A stretch of DNA of 64,000 bases from Latrodectus hesperus (taxonomy: Eukaryota > Arthropoda > Arachnida > Araneae > Theridiidae): NCBI GenBank assembly GCA_037975125.1, contig JAJQOW010000200.1:62001-126000 (forward strand). The letters are read 5' to 3'. Positions 40,013-58,175 of this stretch are shown here, one piece after another. The notes beneath the pieces are model-generated. The model did not search any database. It was not told the DNA's origin and saw only the letters and a program-made list of their open reading frames with translations. The first letter of the stretch is position 1. Each line of letters begins with the position of its first letter. Position numbers and translations under genes: made by a program.

Positions 40013-40015
<3 letters not shown>
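39257..40015 (+). mobile_element. Long-TIR Tc1/mariner-type element, internally deleted
   Basis: The ends read CAGGGTGATCTTTTTTA and its inverse, both TA-flanked. The inverted arms are about 150 bp (39,257-39,415 and 39,873-40,015). They share CGCGATCTAATA.CCGAAATG and AACTTGGTATTTAGACTAAT as inverted matches. Inside, fragments such as MAMRLALSERAF (N-terminus) and VRNIPRNMLRTDM...GAHIECG (C-terminus) show a transposase with its middle deleted. These end fragments resemble the intact neighbour's. Confidence 0.85.

Positions 40016-40063
<48 letters not shown>
40016..40063. repeat. (TA)n array between two long-TIR elements
   Basis: 48 bp of pure TA. Both neighbouring elements end exactly at its borders and use its TA as target duplication. 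Confidence 0.95.
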
Positions 40064-40066
<3 letters not shown>

Positions 40067-41995
40067 GGTGATTATAAAAAACTTTGCCAACATCTGCACT
40101 TCTAGCGTCCATTCTATTTAACCGATCAAGATGATATTTCAAATATAGTTCTTTTGAGATATACGCTCGAGATTCTGTGATTGGCAACACAGTGGCCCTC
40201 GCGGTTACAGTTATAATGACAGAAACTCGAAATTTTCGAATGGCAACGTCTACTTTTTACCATCGCAAAATGTTCAGCACATGCGAAAACCCTAAATAGC
40301 GTTGAAACGGTACCGATATGTCTAAAAACGGACGTGTTCTGCAAACACAAAAAAGAGTTCTGAAAACCGGCCAATAAAACACGATCTGGGCGCACGCAAT
40401 AAATTTGCATGTGACAGAGTCCAGAAACCAATCACAGAACGCCGGTCACCAGATATTCAGCGTAGGAAACCTATAAAATACCAAGCGGGTATGCGAAGTC
40501 GTCATTCGGGAACTCGCACATGCCGACGATATGAGTCTTCCTAGGAAAGTTCGCGGTGAATTGATCAAACTCTATTACCAAAATGGGATGAACGCTGCGG
40601 AAGCCTTGCGTGTGTATCGCCGCAATCATCGACAACGATGCGGCCCATGTACTATGCAAGCTCTGCGTGATTTAGTGCGGAAATTCGAAGATACAGGCTG
40701 CACCTGTGACAAACAGCGCTCCGGACGGCCAACTGTTTCTGAGGACGTTGTCATGGAAGTGCACCATACAGTGACTGCAGGACACACAGAAACCGCAAGA
40801 GGCATAGCGCGCGTGTTGGATATTCCGAACTCAACGGTCCGCAAGCTCTTGCGCTCGGTACTTCACATGTTTCCCTATCGGTTCCAGCGCGTCCAGATGT
40901 TGGAGTCGGGTGACCCACGACAACGTCTGGACTTCGCAAATGCATTTTTGTTACGATATGATGCGGATAACGACTGGCCACTTCGCATACTATGGACGGA
41001 CGAGGCGCATTTCACCTTAAATGGCAGCATTAACACAAAGAATTGTGTGCACTGGGGAGAGACGAATCCTCATGCTGTGGCGCCAGTACCATTATTTGAC
41101 GCCAAAGTGACTGCGTGGTGCGGCATTATAGCTACATTTGTTCTGGGCCCGTTCTTCTTTGAGGAAACGACCCCGACTGGCCCTGCAACATGTTCTGTAA
41201 CGGGCCCTCGGTATGCAGCCATGCTGAAAAATTTTGTCTTACCGGAGTTGCGTCGGCTGAATGCACTCAATGACATTGTTTGGATGCAAGATGGCACACC
41301 TCCACATATAGCGAGGTCAGTTAAAAGGCTCCTGGATCAGCATTTTGGTGATCGCATCATCTCACGCTATTATCCTTTTCCATGGCCTGCGCGATCCCCA
41401 GATCTGATGCCTATGGATTTCTGGTTTTGGGGCTATCTCAAATCCAGAGTTTATCTGTGCAATCCTCAAACATTGTCGGACTTAAAGGATTCTATACGGC
41501 GTGAGATTGGAAACATCCCTCGTGCCATGTTGCGTGCAGCGACATTGTCCACCGTCTCCCGCATGCAATGCGTAATTGCCTGTGATGGCACTCATGTGGA
41601 AAATGTTTGAAATTAATAAAGATTTTTTTTCTCTATGTGTTCTCATCATTGAGCAGTGTCTTGTCTCTGTCGTATGCATTATTCCTCCGTGCGCCTTGAA
41701 GAACTGTTTGTATGTGTATAACACGTCGGTTTTCGGACATATCGGTACCGTTTCAACGCTATTTAGGGTTTTCGCATGTACTGAACATTTTGCGATGGTA
41801 AAAAGTAGGCGTTGCCATTCGAAAATTTCGAGTTTCTGTCACTATAACTGTAACCGCGAGGGCCACTGTGTTGCCATTCACAGAATCTCGAGGGCATATC
41901 TCTAAAGAACTATATTTGAAGTATCATCTTGATCGGTTAAATAGAATGGACGCTAGAAGTGCAGATGTTGGCTAAGTTTTTTTATAATCAGCCTG
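40064..41995 (+). mobile_element. DD41D Tc1/mariner-type transposon with about 276-bp TIRs
   Basis: The left end is CAGGGTGATTATAAAAAAC and the right end, inverted, is CAGGCTGATTATAAAAAAAC, each followed by AACATCTGCAC and flanked by TA. The arms stay alignable over roughly 276 bp (40,064-40,340 and 41,720-41,995), with shared blocks such as ACCGCGAGGGCCACTGTG (inverted) and CGGTACCGATATGTC. The transposase gene sits between them. Size 1,932 bp. Confidence 0.92.
40531..41610 (+). CDS. DD41D transposase, apparently intact (359 aa)
   Basis: It starts MSLPRKVRGELIKLYYQNG, the DUF4817-type helix-turn-helix that opens many arthropod transposases of this kind. A second HTH spans residues about 72-110 (ARGIARVLDIPNSTVRKLL). 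SGRPTVSED (64-72) is the GRPR-like linker. The catalytic residues are D157 (LWTDEAHF), D254 (VWMQDGTPPHIA) and D296 (SPDLMPMDFW). Counting gives 41 residues between the last two, i.e. DD41D. The C-terminus ends RMQCVIACDGTHVENV. There are no stops or frameshifts, length is normal for the superfamily, and the gene lies symmetrically between long TIRs. The protein should cut and paste the element at TA sites. The ATG at 40,531 is 190 bp inside the left TIR and is the natural start. Whether it is active cannot be told from one copy. Confidence 0.93.
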   Translation: MSLPRKVRGELIKLYYQNGMNAAEALRVYRRNHRQRCGPCTMQALRDLVRKFEDTGCTCDKQRSGRPTVSEDVVMEVHHTVTAGHTETARGIARVLDIPNSTVRKLLRSVLHMFPYRFQRVQMLESGDPRQRLDFANAFLLRYDADNDWPLRILWTDEAHFTLNGSINTKNCVHWGETNPHAVAPVPLFDAKVTAWCGIIATFVLGPFFFEETTPTGPATCSVTGPRYAAMLKNFVLPELRRLNALNDIVWMQDGTPPHIARSVKRLLDQHFGDRIISRYYPFPWPARSPDLMPMDFWFWGYLKSRVYLCNPQTLSDLKDSIRREIGNIPRAMLRAATLSTVSRMQCVIACDGTHVENV

Positions 41996-41996
41996 T

Positions 41997-42088
41997 ATAT
42001 ATATATAAAGGTTGTTATAAAGGTTATATATATATATAAAGGTTGATAAAGGTTGTTATATATATAAAGGTTGTTATATATATAAAGT
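41997..42088. repeat. Minisatellite of TATATAAAGGTTGTTA units
   Basis: AAAGGTTGTTATA and AAAGGTTGATA units separated by TA runs, five or so copies, immediately after the DD41D element. Confidence 0.8.
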
Positions 42089-43328
<1,240 letters not shown>

Positions 43329-44372
43329 AAAAATTTCGTGTCACGATGTATGTTCCCGATAAACTCCGAAACTACTGAACGGATTTTGATAAAATTATGT
43401 AATCATTTATAATATGGTCCAACTTAAAAGATAGAATAGTTTTTATCTCTTAATTATTGATCTCAATATTTATTATACGACATTAGTGTTTATTTCTTGG
43501 TTAGTTCTGTAAGTTCCTAATAGATGGCGGTTTAGCATCTAAGTTGCACAGGCATTCGGCAGATGGCGACGTGTTTATTTTTCTAGATTATACCATCTTC
43601 GAGAAAATTAACGTGCGCGCGCAAGCGCGTGGTTAAATATAGAATTTACATATATTTTCATGATGTATAATCATACTATAACAATTTTTCGTGAATCATT
43701 TTCATAATTATACTTTGTATTGTGTTATTATTGTGCAGTGTTCAGCTTGAATATTTTTAATATTATTAATTTGTAAAATAAAATTTTATTTATTACTGTT
43801 TTTCTCTACTAATTTTCATACCACCTCGAAAATATGTAAGTATTTCTCGATAGCCTTTTATTTATTTTTATTTTATAATTTGATAATTATCAATTTATTC
43901 AGCAGTACATTTTGATCTAATTTATTTATTGAAATGATAAAATCTCTTAATTTTTTTTATTTCAGTATAATGCCGCAGAAAAAATTTTTAGTTTTAATAA
44001 TTTAAAATTGAAAAAATAATAGTTCTATGTCAATGTTATCTACCTCATTTATAACAATTTATTTTTAGATGTTTTTAATTTATATAGTATATTTTATAAG
44101 ATTAAGTCACTGATTACAAACTATAATTGAATATAAGATGAATAAAATGTAAATTCAGGAAGAATATGTTGATTTGTGCTTAATTTCAAAATTTCGATAC
44201 TTTACCTATTACTTTTAAATTTTTGCGAAACGTTTTATTTTCAATCTCATATGAATGAACCTATTTTAAATTTTTTTAGAAAATATTAATTTGATTGTAC
44301 CCAAGAATTAGTAAAAAATTGATTCAATGTATTATAAAAACTCAGCCACTGCAACGCGTGGCTGGGTCAGCA
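43329..44372 (+). mobile_element. Non-autonomous Helitron, copy B
   Basis: The 5' end is AAATTTCGTGTCACGATGTA, then CTCCGAAACTACTGAACGG. The 3' end has the hairpin CAGCCAC (43 of line 44,341) / GTGGCTG at 44,343-44,364, followed by GGTCAGCAATTC. Its sequence matches copy A on the opposite strand and copy C. It has no coding region. Confidence 0.85.
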
Positions 44373-44385
44373 ATTCTATATACAT

Positions 44386-47479
<3,094 letters not shown>

Positions 47480-47985
47480 AGTCTTCCATGCCGATTTAAA
47501 CTAATCATTAAGAGGATGTTTTGACTTTTCTTTTTCATTTTGCTTTTCGCTCTGTTCTATTTTCAACGTGTTCAGTTTTGGAAGCAATATCACTAAATAT
47601 TTGAAAATTTGAAAACTACTTATTGAGGGCAACAGGTAGCATTTATAATTTTGAAAACTTTTACAAACGGGAAAAAAATTATATTAAAAATACTTCTTTA
47701 TTACAGATAAAAATCATGAATGGATTTTCAGCATCACCTCCTACATTCAGACATTCGAGGGTGAACTTCACCATGTTTGCTGCCGCTCGAAGAATGTAAT
47801 TTGAAGGCAGTCAGCAAATTCGTTGACAAGTCACATTTACGATGCCGTCTCAATATGATATGACATCTATGAAACATTGTCTGCTGTTTTAGATATTTTA
47901 AACCAATGGAAATCGTAATAAAGTGACATAATTATGATCTCAACTGAACGAAAAAAACAACCACTTTATAGACAATAAATGTCAT
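47480..47985 (+). repeat. Dispersed repeat 'R', copy 3 (no SINE)
   Basis: It matches copy 2 through TTTTGGAAGCAATATCACTA, AAAAATCATGAATGG, GTGAACTTCACCATGTTTGC, TTTAAACCAATGG and ATGATCTCAACTG, then AAACAACCACTTTATAG. It lacks the SINE, so it represents the unoccupied site, and the TGACGTCA palindrome is mutated. Confidence 0.82.
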
Positions 47986-51706
<3,721 letters not shown>

Positions 51707-51921
51707 CATAAAGCCACGTAGGTTGGTTGGTTGGTTGGTTGGTTGGTTGGTTTTAATGGCGCAAGGTCCAAATAAGGACAAGCTGCGCCAGACACAGTCC
51801 TATTTATCTGCTTCTTCTGTTAAAACCATTAAAATGTTAAAATTATATTAAAATATAAATATTTGTACCTTCTAAAATGTATAAGATTTAAAATTAAGCA
51901 AATTGTTTTAAAATTTCTAAA

Positions 51922-54900
51922 TTAGATAAAATTTATAAAACCAATTGCTTTTAAAAACGCAAAGAGATTGCGATGTGGTGGTTCACCTAACAAATCTTGT
52001 AAGGTTAAAATATTACTGTTAAAAAATGTGAAGCGATAATGGTTAAAATCTGGACACACAATTAAAATATGACGCACTGTGTATGGTTCATCACACGTCC
52101 CACACCAAGGATTTAAGTCACTTATGAATAAATGCCTATGAGTAAAACGCGTGTGACCAATACGAAGGCGAGTCAGTTTAACATCTGCGCTGCGCAGACT
52201 TAAAATTGATAATGGGATGATTAATGGAAAGATGGAATAAAGTTTGTTGCAGACTTGCAAATTCCAGGATTCCTGCCAAAGAGATTTTATAAAATGTTTA
52301 ATTCCCTTTCTCACATCCATTGATGGAACTGAAGGTAGAGTAGGAGTAGGAGCAGACCTAGCTGCTGCATCAGCCTTCTCATTACCATCTATTCCCATGT
52401 GACCTGGTATCCAGCAAAACCGTATTACAAATCCTTTGCTAGTTAGAGTATCCATCAGTTTGAAAATCTTGGACACAACAGGGTGACAGTTATAGTTACT
52501 ATTTCTCAAAGCTTCCAATACACTATTACTGTCAGTGTAAACACAGATGTTACATTCATTTCTTGTATTCACAAGCTGAAGTGCACGGTATATAGCCGTA
52601 GCTTCGGCAGTGAAGATGGAGCAGGACTTGTGCAGGCTGTAACTAAAGGAGGTATTATCAAAATAAACTCCACAGCCAACATGTCCTGCTGTTTTGGATC
52701 CATCTGTGAATACAGGAGTGTACCGTTCATACTGAGAGCGATGGAATGCAAAAAGCTGTTGATAAATAGTCGCAGTTGTGTCCGACTTTTTGTAACTTTC
52801 AAAGGGATTGATAACAATGATATCTGGATCATACCAAGGCGGATGTGCGAAGAAGTCTGTGGACTCAATTCGGACATCACATAGGTCAGAAAGTAAAACA
52901 CTAGATTTAATGCGAGAGAGAAAAGGTTGAATGTGTGATGGTCTAGCAATGTATAATCTCTTAAGAGAGGCATTAGGAAATGTGGAATGCAAGGGATGAT
53001 GAGGTGAGGACATAATTTTTGAATAATAATTCAGAGACAGCTGCATCCGTCGAAGGTCTAAAGGTAATTGTTGGCAGATTACATATAGACTTTGGACGGG
53101 TGATGTGCGAAATGCACCAGAACAAATCCGTAAAGCAGAGTGGTGAACAGTATCTAATCTGCGTAAGATGGACAGTCTAGCTGATCCATAAACAACACAG
53201 CTGTAATCAATTCGAGATAAAATCATTGACTGGTAAATTCGAAGGAGCGATGTACGATCTGCGCCCCAAGATGTATTGGAAAGCACCCTGAGGATGTTAA
53301 GCAGTCGCTCACACTTCTTCCGCAGATGTAAAACATGTGGAAGGTAAGTTAATTTCTTGTCGAAAATCACGCCAAGGAATTTTATCTCATTGACTACAGG
53401 AATGGGAGTATTATTTATGAGAAGCACAGGATCATCATGGAGGCTAGTTTTCCTGCAGAAATGAACGCAGCAACTCTTACTAGGAGATATACTTAGGCCA
53501 TTACGTTCACACCAAGTAATTAGATTATTTACAGCTGTTTGTAATTGTCTCTCAATTATATTCATGTTTGATCCCTGATATGAAATTTGTAAATCATCAA
53601 CATATAAATTACTATGAACAGATGATGGTAACTGATGAAGTATGTTACTGATGAAAAGGTTAAAAATTGTTACGCTTAAAACGCTACCTTGAGGGACACC
53701 CTCAGCTTGATTAAAAGTATTGGAAACTGTACTTCCAATACGTACTTTAAAATGCCTAGATGATAGAAAATTTTGGATAAATATTGGAAGATTACCCCTA
53801 AAACCAAGATTATGCATAGTACGGAGAATTCCATAGCGCCATGTACGGTCATAGGCTTTCTCAACGTCGAAGAAGATTGCAACAAGGTGGTTTCTCCTCA
53901 CGAAAGCATTTCGAATTTGGGATTCTAGATCTACTATGTTATCTATAGTGGATCGTCCTCTTCGAAATCCGCTTTGATGATGAGGTATGCAATTATTCTT
54001 CTCTAAGACGTAAATGAGTCTAGCATTGACCATACGCTCAAATGTTTTGCACAAGCAACTCGTTAGAGCTATTGGACGATAACTCAGAGGGTCAGATGAA
54101 TCTTTGCCAGGCTTCAAAATTGGAATCACTATCGCTTCCCTCCAAGAAGTTGGAAAGACATGTTCCGTCCAGATTCTATTAAACAATATTAAGATGTTCA
54201 ATAACGAATCATTGTCTAAATGACGGAGCATTTGATAGGAAATTCCATCAAGCCCTGGACTGGTGTTATTGGCCTGAGACAGGGCTGTCTTTAATTCCGA
54301 CAATCGAAAAGCACAATTATATGGTAGATTATGTCGATCGTCAAATCTTACTGGTGTCCGCTCTGCAATTCTTTTAGTCCTTTGAAAAGTAGGACTATAT
54401 GAATCAGAGCTGGAAACACAAGCAAAAGTTTCTCCGATGACATTGGCAATATCTACAGGTGAGGAATGTACAGCAGCTCCAGTCTTTAAAACAGGAATGC
54501 AATGATCCTGATAAATACCATTGGCTGCTTTAACTTTCCTCCATAACTGTTTGCTTGATGTCGATGTCGAAATTGATGACACATAATGTATCCAAGATTC
54601 CCTCTGACTCTTACGTCTAACTCTACGAGCAAACGCTTTGGCTTTCTTGAAAGCAATAAGGTTCTCCGTGGTTGGGTATCTTCGGAATATATTCCATTGT
54701 TTCCTTTGTTTCTTATAGGAGACTTGACACTCTTCATTCCACCAAGGTTTTCGGTGTTTATGTGGAATGATGGAATTTTTAGGGATAGCAACATCCGCAG
54801 CTCGGATTATTTTGTCAGTGACATAATTAACGGCATCATCTATCACATCTGTCTTAACTCTTGTCTCACTGGTCACTGCCAATTGCGTGAAAAGAGTCCA

Positions 54901-55602
54901 ATCGGCTCGACTGTACACGTAATTAGGTGGGTTGTGGCGCACACTATTACCTCCAGCCTGAGACACGAATAGAGGGAAATGATCACTATTGTAGAGGTCA
55001 TTTCCGACAGCAAAATTCAGCAATGGCAGGAGTGATGGAGAACAAATAGCTAAGTCTAGAGAGTGAAATGTCCGTGTAGGTTCATGGAAATAAGTTTTCT
55101 CGTCGGTATTAAGCAGACAGAGGCAGTTATCAGAAATGAACTGTTCTATCTGACGACCGCGAGAATTCGTATCATCACTACCCCACAAAGGACTATGTCC
55201 GTTAAAATCACCGAGCAATATAAATGGAGTTGGAAGTTGATCCACTAATTCATTCAGTTCCTCTGCTTGGATGACATCATTCGGTGGTAAGTAGAGGCTA
55301 CAAACCGTTATAAGACATGTGGTGTAGATTCTGACAGCCACAGCCTGGAGTGTAGTTCTTAACTGATGTGCTGTACTGGGATAACTGTTTGATGTAATAA
55401 TACAAACTCCACCAGACACAGCAGCATCACCATTATAATCCCTTCTAAAGCATTGAAACCCACGCATTTTGGTGATAACAGTGGGCTTCAGGAAAGTTTC
55501 CTGGAGAGCCAGACATGCAGGGTTGTAGAGAGAGATGATGGATTTGATGTCATCAATGCGAGACCGAAAACCACGACAATTCCAGGAAACAAAGGAGGTC
55601 AT
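51922..55602 (-). CDS. LINE ORF2: endonuclease, reverse transcriptase, RNase H
   Basis: A single open frame of 1,226 codons from ATG 55,602. An in-frame TTG lies directly before the ATG, and residue numbers below include it. Endonuclease (about 1-230): SWNCRGF, LQETFLKP with the catalytic glutamate, LLGDFNGHSPLWG, and SDHFPL. Reverse transcriptase (about 430-740): GLDGISYQML, YRPIALTSCLCKTFERM, HQSGFRRGRSTIDN, FFDVEKAYDRTW, GVPQGSVLS, LYVDDLQISY (YVDD instead of the more usual FADD) and LGVIFDKKLTYLPH. RNase H (about 970-1,095): PVFTDGSKTAG, FTAEATAIY, VYTDSNSVLEAL and PGHMGIDGNEKADAAA, all acidic residues present. The C-terminus has a CGTC...H....C knuckle. It nicks target DNA, copies the element's RNA there and removes RNA. 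No stop or frameshift is visible, so it is potentially functional. Confidence 0.96.
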   Translation of the reverse strand: MTSFVSWNCRGFRSRIDDIKSIISLYNPACLALQETFLKPTVITKMRGFQCFRRDYNGDAAVSGGVCIITSNSYPSTAHQLRTTLQAVAVRIYTTCLITVCSLYLPPNDVIQAEELNELVDQLPTPFILLGDFNGHSPLWGSDDTNSRGRQIEQFISDNCLCLLNTDEKTYFHEPTRTFHSLDLAICSPSLLPLLNFAVGNDLYNSDHFPLFVSQAGGNSVRHNPPNYVYSRADWTLFTQLAVTSETRVKTDVIDDAVNYVTDKIIRAADVAIPKNSIIPHKHRKPWWNEECQVSYKKQRKQWNIFRRYPTTENLIAFKKAKAFARRVRRKSQRESWIHYVSSISTSTSSKQLWRKVKAANGIYQDHCIPVLKTGAAVHSSPVDIANVIGETFACVSSSDSYSPTFQRTKRIAERTPVRFDDRHNLPYNCAFRLSELKTALSQANNTSPGLDGISYQMLRHLDNDSLLNILILFNRIWTEHVFPTSWREAIVIPILKPGKDSSDPLSYRPIALTSCLCKTFERMVNARLIYVLEKNNCIPHHQSGFRRGRSTIDNIVDLESQIRNAFVRRNHLVAIFFDVEKAYDRTWRYGILRTMHNLGFRGNLPIFIQNFLSSRHFKVRIGSTVSNTFNQAEGVPQGSVLSVTIFNLFISNILHQLPSSVHSNLYVDDLQISYQGSNMNIIERQLQTAVNNLITWCERNGLSISPSKSCCVHFCRKTSLHDDPVLLINNTPIPVVNEIKFLGVIFDKKLTYLPHVLHLRKKCERLLNILRVLSNTSWGADRTSLLRIYQSMILSRIDYSCVVYGSARLSILRRLDTVHHSALRICSGAFRTSPVQSLYVICQQLPLDLRRMQLSLNYYSKIMSSPHHPLHSTFPNASLKRLYIARPSHIQPFLSRIKSSVLLSDLCDVRIESTDFFAHPPWYDPDIIVINPFESYKKSDTTATIYQQLFAFHRSQYERYTPVFTDGSKTAGHVGCGVYFDNTSFSYSLHKSCSIFTAEATAIYRALQLVNTRNECNICVYTDSNSVLEALRNSNYNCHPVVSKIFKLMDTLTSKGFVIRFCWIPGHMGIDGNEKADAAARSAPTPTLPSVPSMDVRKGIKHFIKSLWQESWNLQVCNKLYSIFPLIIPLSILSLRSADVKLTRLRIGHTRFTHRHLFISDLNPWCGTCDEPYTVRHILIVCPDFNHYRFTFFNSNILTLQDLLGEPPHRNLFAFLKAIGFINFI

Positions 55603-55616
55603 CAATGGAATATATT

Positions 55617-56775
55617 CTAACCTTTATCACTGTTGCTCATCGTCATCTCAGATGAATCTTCAGAGTTAAAATCATCATCTGATGGATGCAGTTTGACAGC
55701 ATCTGCATCCAAACAGAGAAGAGCTTTTTTGTTGTTAGGGTGGACTTTCTAGGGCCTTCCTTGGCAATTTTTAATTTTCTAGCCTTTAAGGCTTTTGATT
55801 TTGCTAGAGTTGAGTTTGCGATTACCGGTATGGTAGTGTTCACATTTTTTTGCTTCACAGGCAGTCTTTTTATATTAATGGACTCAGTTTCTGTTTGAGT
55901 ACCATAGGATCTAGTGCTCTTCTTAACTGCTGCAGCATAACTAGTGCCAGACTGAGGAGTACGCGATGAGACAATTTTACGAGCTTCTGGGTAGGAGACT
56001 TTGTTCTTAATTTTGATTGCTGTAATTTCCTTTTCAAACTGCCAGGCTGGACAAGATCTAGAGTAAGAGGGGTGGTCGCCTTGGCAGTTGACACACACCT
56101 CTTTAGCGTTGCAGGTAATACTATCATGGCCGACGTTAGCACAACGGGCACAAGTAAGTTTTCCTCTGCAAGCTAATTTTGAATGTCCGAAGCGTTGACA
56201 TTGAAAACATCTCAGAGGATTTGGAAAGTATGGCCTCACAGAACACCGCAAATAAGCAACTTTTACGTGTTGTGGTAAATCTGGAGTGGCAAATGTCAAA
56301 ACGAGATTGTTCGTTTTCAGTACAATGCCATCTCTTTTGATTGTCATTCGTTTTACAGCGCATACTTTCTGAGATTTAAGATTTTCAAGAATCTCATCAG
56401 TAGATGTATACTGCAAATCCTCTGCTGTAATCACACCACGAGAAAAATTTAAATTCCCGTGAGGTGTTACAATGACGTCCATATCGCCCAGAGTTCTCAT
56501 CGTCGTCATCAGAATAGATTGCCTTTCAGAGGCCGTCTCCAGTAATAGATCGCCAGATCTTAATTTCTTCAGAGATTTTATTTCTCCAAGAAAAGCAGAA
56601 ACACTTTTTTCAATAACAAAAGGGGAAACAAACTGAAAAGTTCCCTCTTTTTTTGGATAACAAAAAACTTCGCAGAACACATTGACAATTGTTCCTCCCG
56701 TGGGAGTGAAGATAATGTAGAAAGTTCCATATAGCAAAAGTTAAAATTCAGGGACCAGACGGCACCACCCACCAC
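55617..56775 (-). pseudogene. LINE ORF1, gag-like with three zinc knuckles; probable frameshifts
   Basis: The main frame (56,737-55,643) encodes FQFVSPFVIEKSVSAFLGEI and SLKKLRSGDLLLETAS, an RNA-binding-like region. Three knuckles follow: CFQCQRFGHSKLAC, CARCANVGHDSITC and CVNCQGDHPSYSRSC. It has no ATG at its 5' end. An ATG-started frame upstream (from 56,775 or 56,727: MELSTLSSLPREEQLSMCSA, KFFVIQKK) meets it at an A7 run (56,648-56,654), suggesting a one-base slip there. Near 55,745 the frame again seems shifted. An alternative frame gives an acidic tail (SDDDFNSEDSSEM) ending in TAG at 55,617-55,619, only 14 nt before the ORF2 ATG. The protein normally coats the element RNA. The two-slip reading is my inference. 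Confidence 0.82.
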
Positions 56776-57279
56776 GGAGCCCTACGAGGGGATACAGTTT
56801 AATTGTACCAGTGCTAGTCAGTCCCTATACGCTCACGGTACATCCCTGAGGTGGCCTCCACCCTTAACGAGTCACCCAGTAGATGTACCGATCGCTTGAT
56901 CCATAAAGCCGATTGATGTGCTGAGGACCACAACACACCTCCCGTTTACCTGAAGCAGAGGCCAAAGCAATGTGTTGGTCTCTGGAGGCCTCAATTACCA
57001 GGATCCTCCTTTCCAGGGACACGGGTCTCCACGCACGGCAAACACGTGGGTGATTTAGTCCTCAAGAGTAGCTAATAGCAACAGAGCGGCGAAAGCTACT
57101 CAAGGGGAGCCCTCAACCTCTTGCGAGGCAACCACACTGAGGGAGAAGAGGAAGAAAAAGCAGAAGAGTAGAGGAGAGAGGAAATTAAAGAAGAGGACAG
57201 ATCACTAGGGTACCTCGGGATTGTGACACCCGTGTTTACCTAAAGAAGGTAAACCCCCTGAGGGGCATAAAGCCACGTA

Positions 57280-57879
57280 ATCGCTTTAATGAAAAATGTA
57301 GTCATGTAGGAGTCTTTACGCATTATTATTCACCCCCTCCCACCTGAAAGTTAGTTTTCTAAATGCAAATTTTCGTCGGCATAAATTACCCTATTTTAAA
57401 ACTTTCACTCTCGATTAAAGTCACAAAAACGAGAGTAAGCAGGGAAAAAGTGTGTATTCTTTCTTAATTTCCTTTTCCCTCTTTTTATTTACCTTTTTCA
57501 TTATTTTCCAACATTGGTGTTGAATTTGCGGAATTTTTGCTTCGCTTTTTTAAATGGAGGAGAGTGAAAAAGAAAATTTTCGTCCAATTATGAGGTAAAT
57601 TTTATGAACAGGTGCCTTTTTTAAAAAAAAAATCTTTTCATGGAAATTATATGCTTGTAGATACTTATCAGTTGCTGTTACTTTCTACATCGTTAAAAAT
57701 AAAAAATAAATGCAAGGTAAGGGAAATTAATAATATAACTAAAAGTATTTCCATTGGTTTAATTTTAGCTTCGAACTATTCACTCTATAAAATACAAAAA
57801 TACTAGATGGTTCTAGTAGTTAAAAAATTAATTTAAAAAAAATGCACTTGCTGCTAGTATCTTTTTTTTATTTTTTCAG
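57280..57879. other. Unassigned sequence after the LINE
   Basis: Original target continues here; no recognisable frame. Confidence 0.35.
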
Positions 57880-58175
57880 CACTATAAGGGGCAGAAGCGA
57901 TGACATATCATGTAATGGGGCAATCAGGGGGAATGCCCTTTTGAGCCCCGTAATTTTGAAGCAGGAACCAAGCAGAAAATCTCCAAGTTTGGTCAGCCGC
58001 CCCCAGAGGTATTATTTTCCTTGAAGGACATGGCGACCACGACCTATTTAACGTGCCCCAGTCGTCATGAGCGAACACGACGGACCTTCGGTTGGATTAG
58101 GATACGAACTCACTACTTTTCGATTCAGAGAACGTACCACGTCCAACACACCAGGCCACCAAGGTCACTCACAAA
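57880..58175 (-). mobile_element. Probable tRNA-derived SINE, family D
   Basis: On the minus strand the 5' part reads GACCTTGGTGGCCTGGTGTG (A-box-like) and GTGAGTTCGTATCCTAATCC (B-box-like). It is followed by a GC-richer body with GTTAAATAGGTCGTGGTCGC and CTGGGGGCGGCTGACC and an end near CCCCTTATAGTGCTG. There is no second copy in the window and no clear TSD, so borders are approximate. Confidence 0.6.

Larger units (their letters stand above)
51721..57265 (-). mobile_element. Full-length I-type LINE with 14-bp TSD
   Basis: CATAAAGCCACGTA lies at 51,707-51,720 and 57,266-57,279, giving exact borders and a length of 5,545 bp. On the minus strand the order is: GC-rich 5' UTR (about 490 bp, starting CCCCTCAGGGGGTTTACC), ORF1 region, ORF2, 3' UTR of about 170 bp with a small GTCC...GGAC hairpin, and a terminal (AACC)n tail (seen as GGTT repeats at 51,721-51,750). 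The gene order and domain set (gag-like zinc knuckles; endonuclease, RT, RNase H) fit the I group of non-LTR retrotransposons. Confidence 0.95.

Noticed and set aside
52483..55248. Several 60-134-codon frames opposite or out of frame with LINE ORF2
   Set aside because: They are shadows of the 1,226-codon ORF2, which explains the low stop density.
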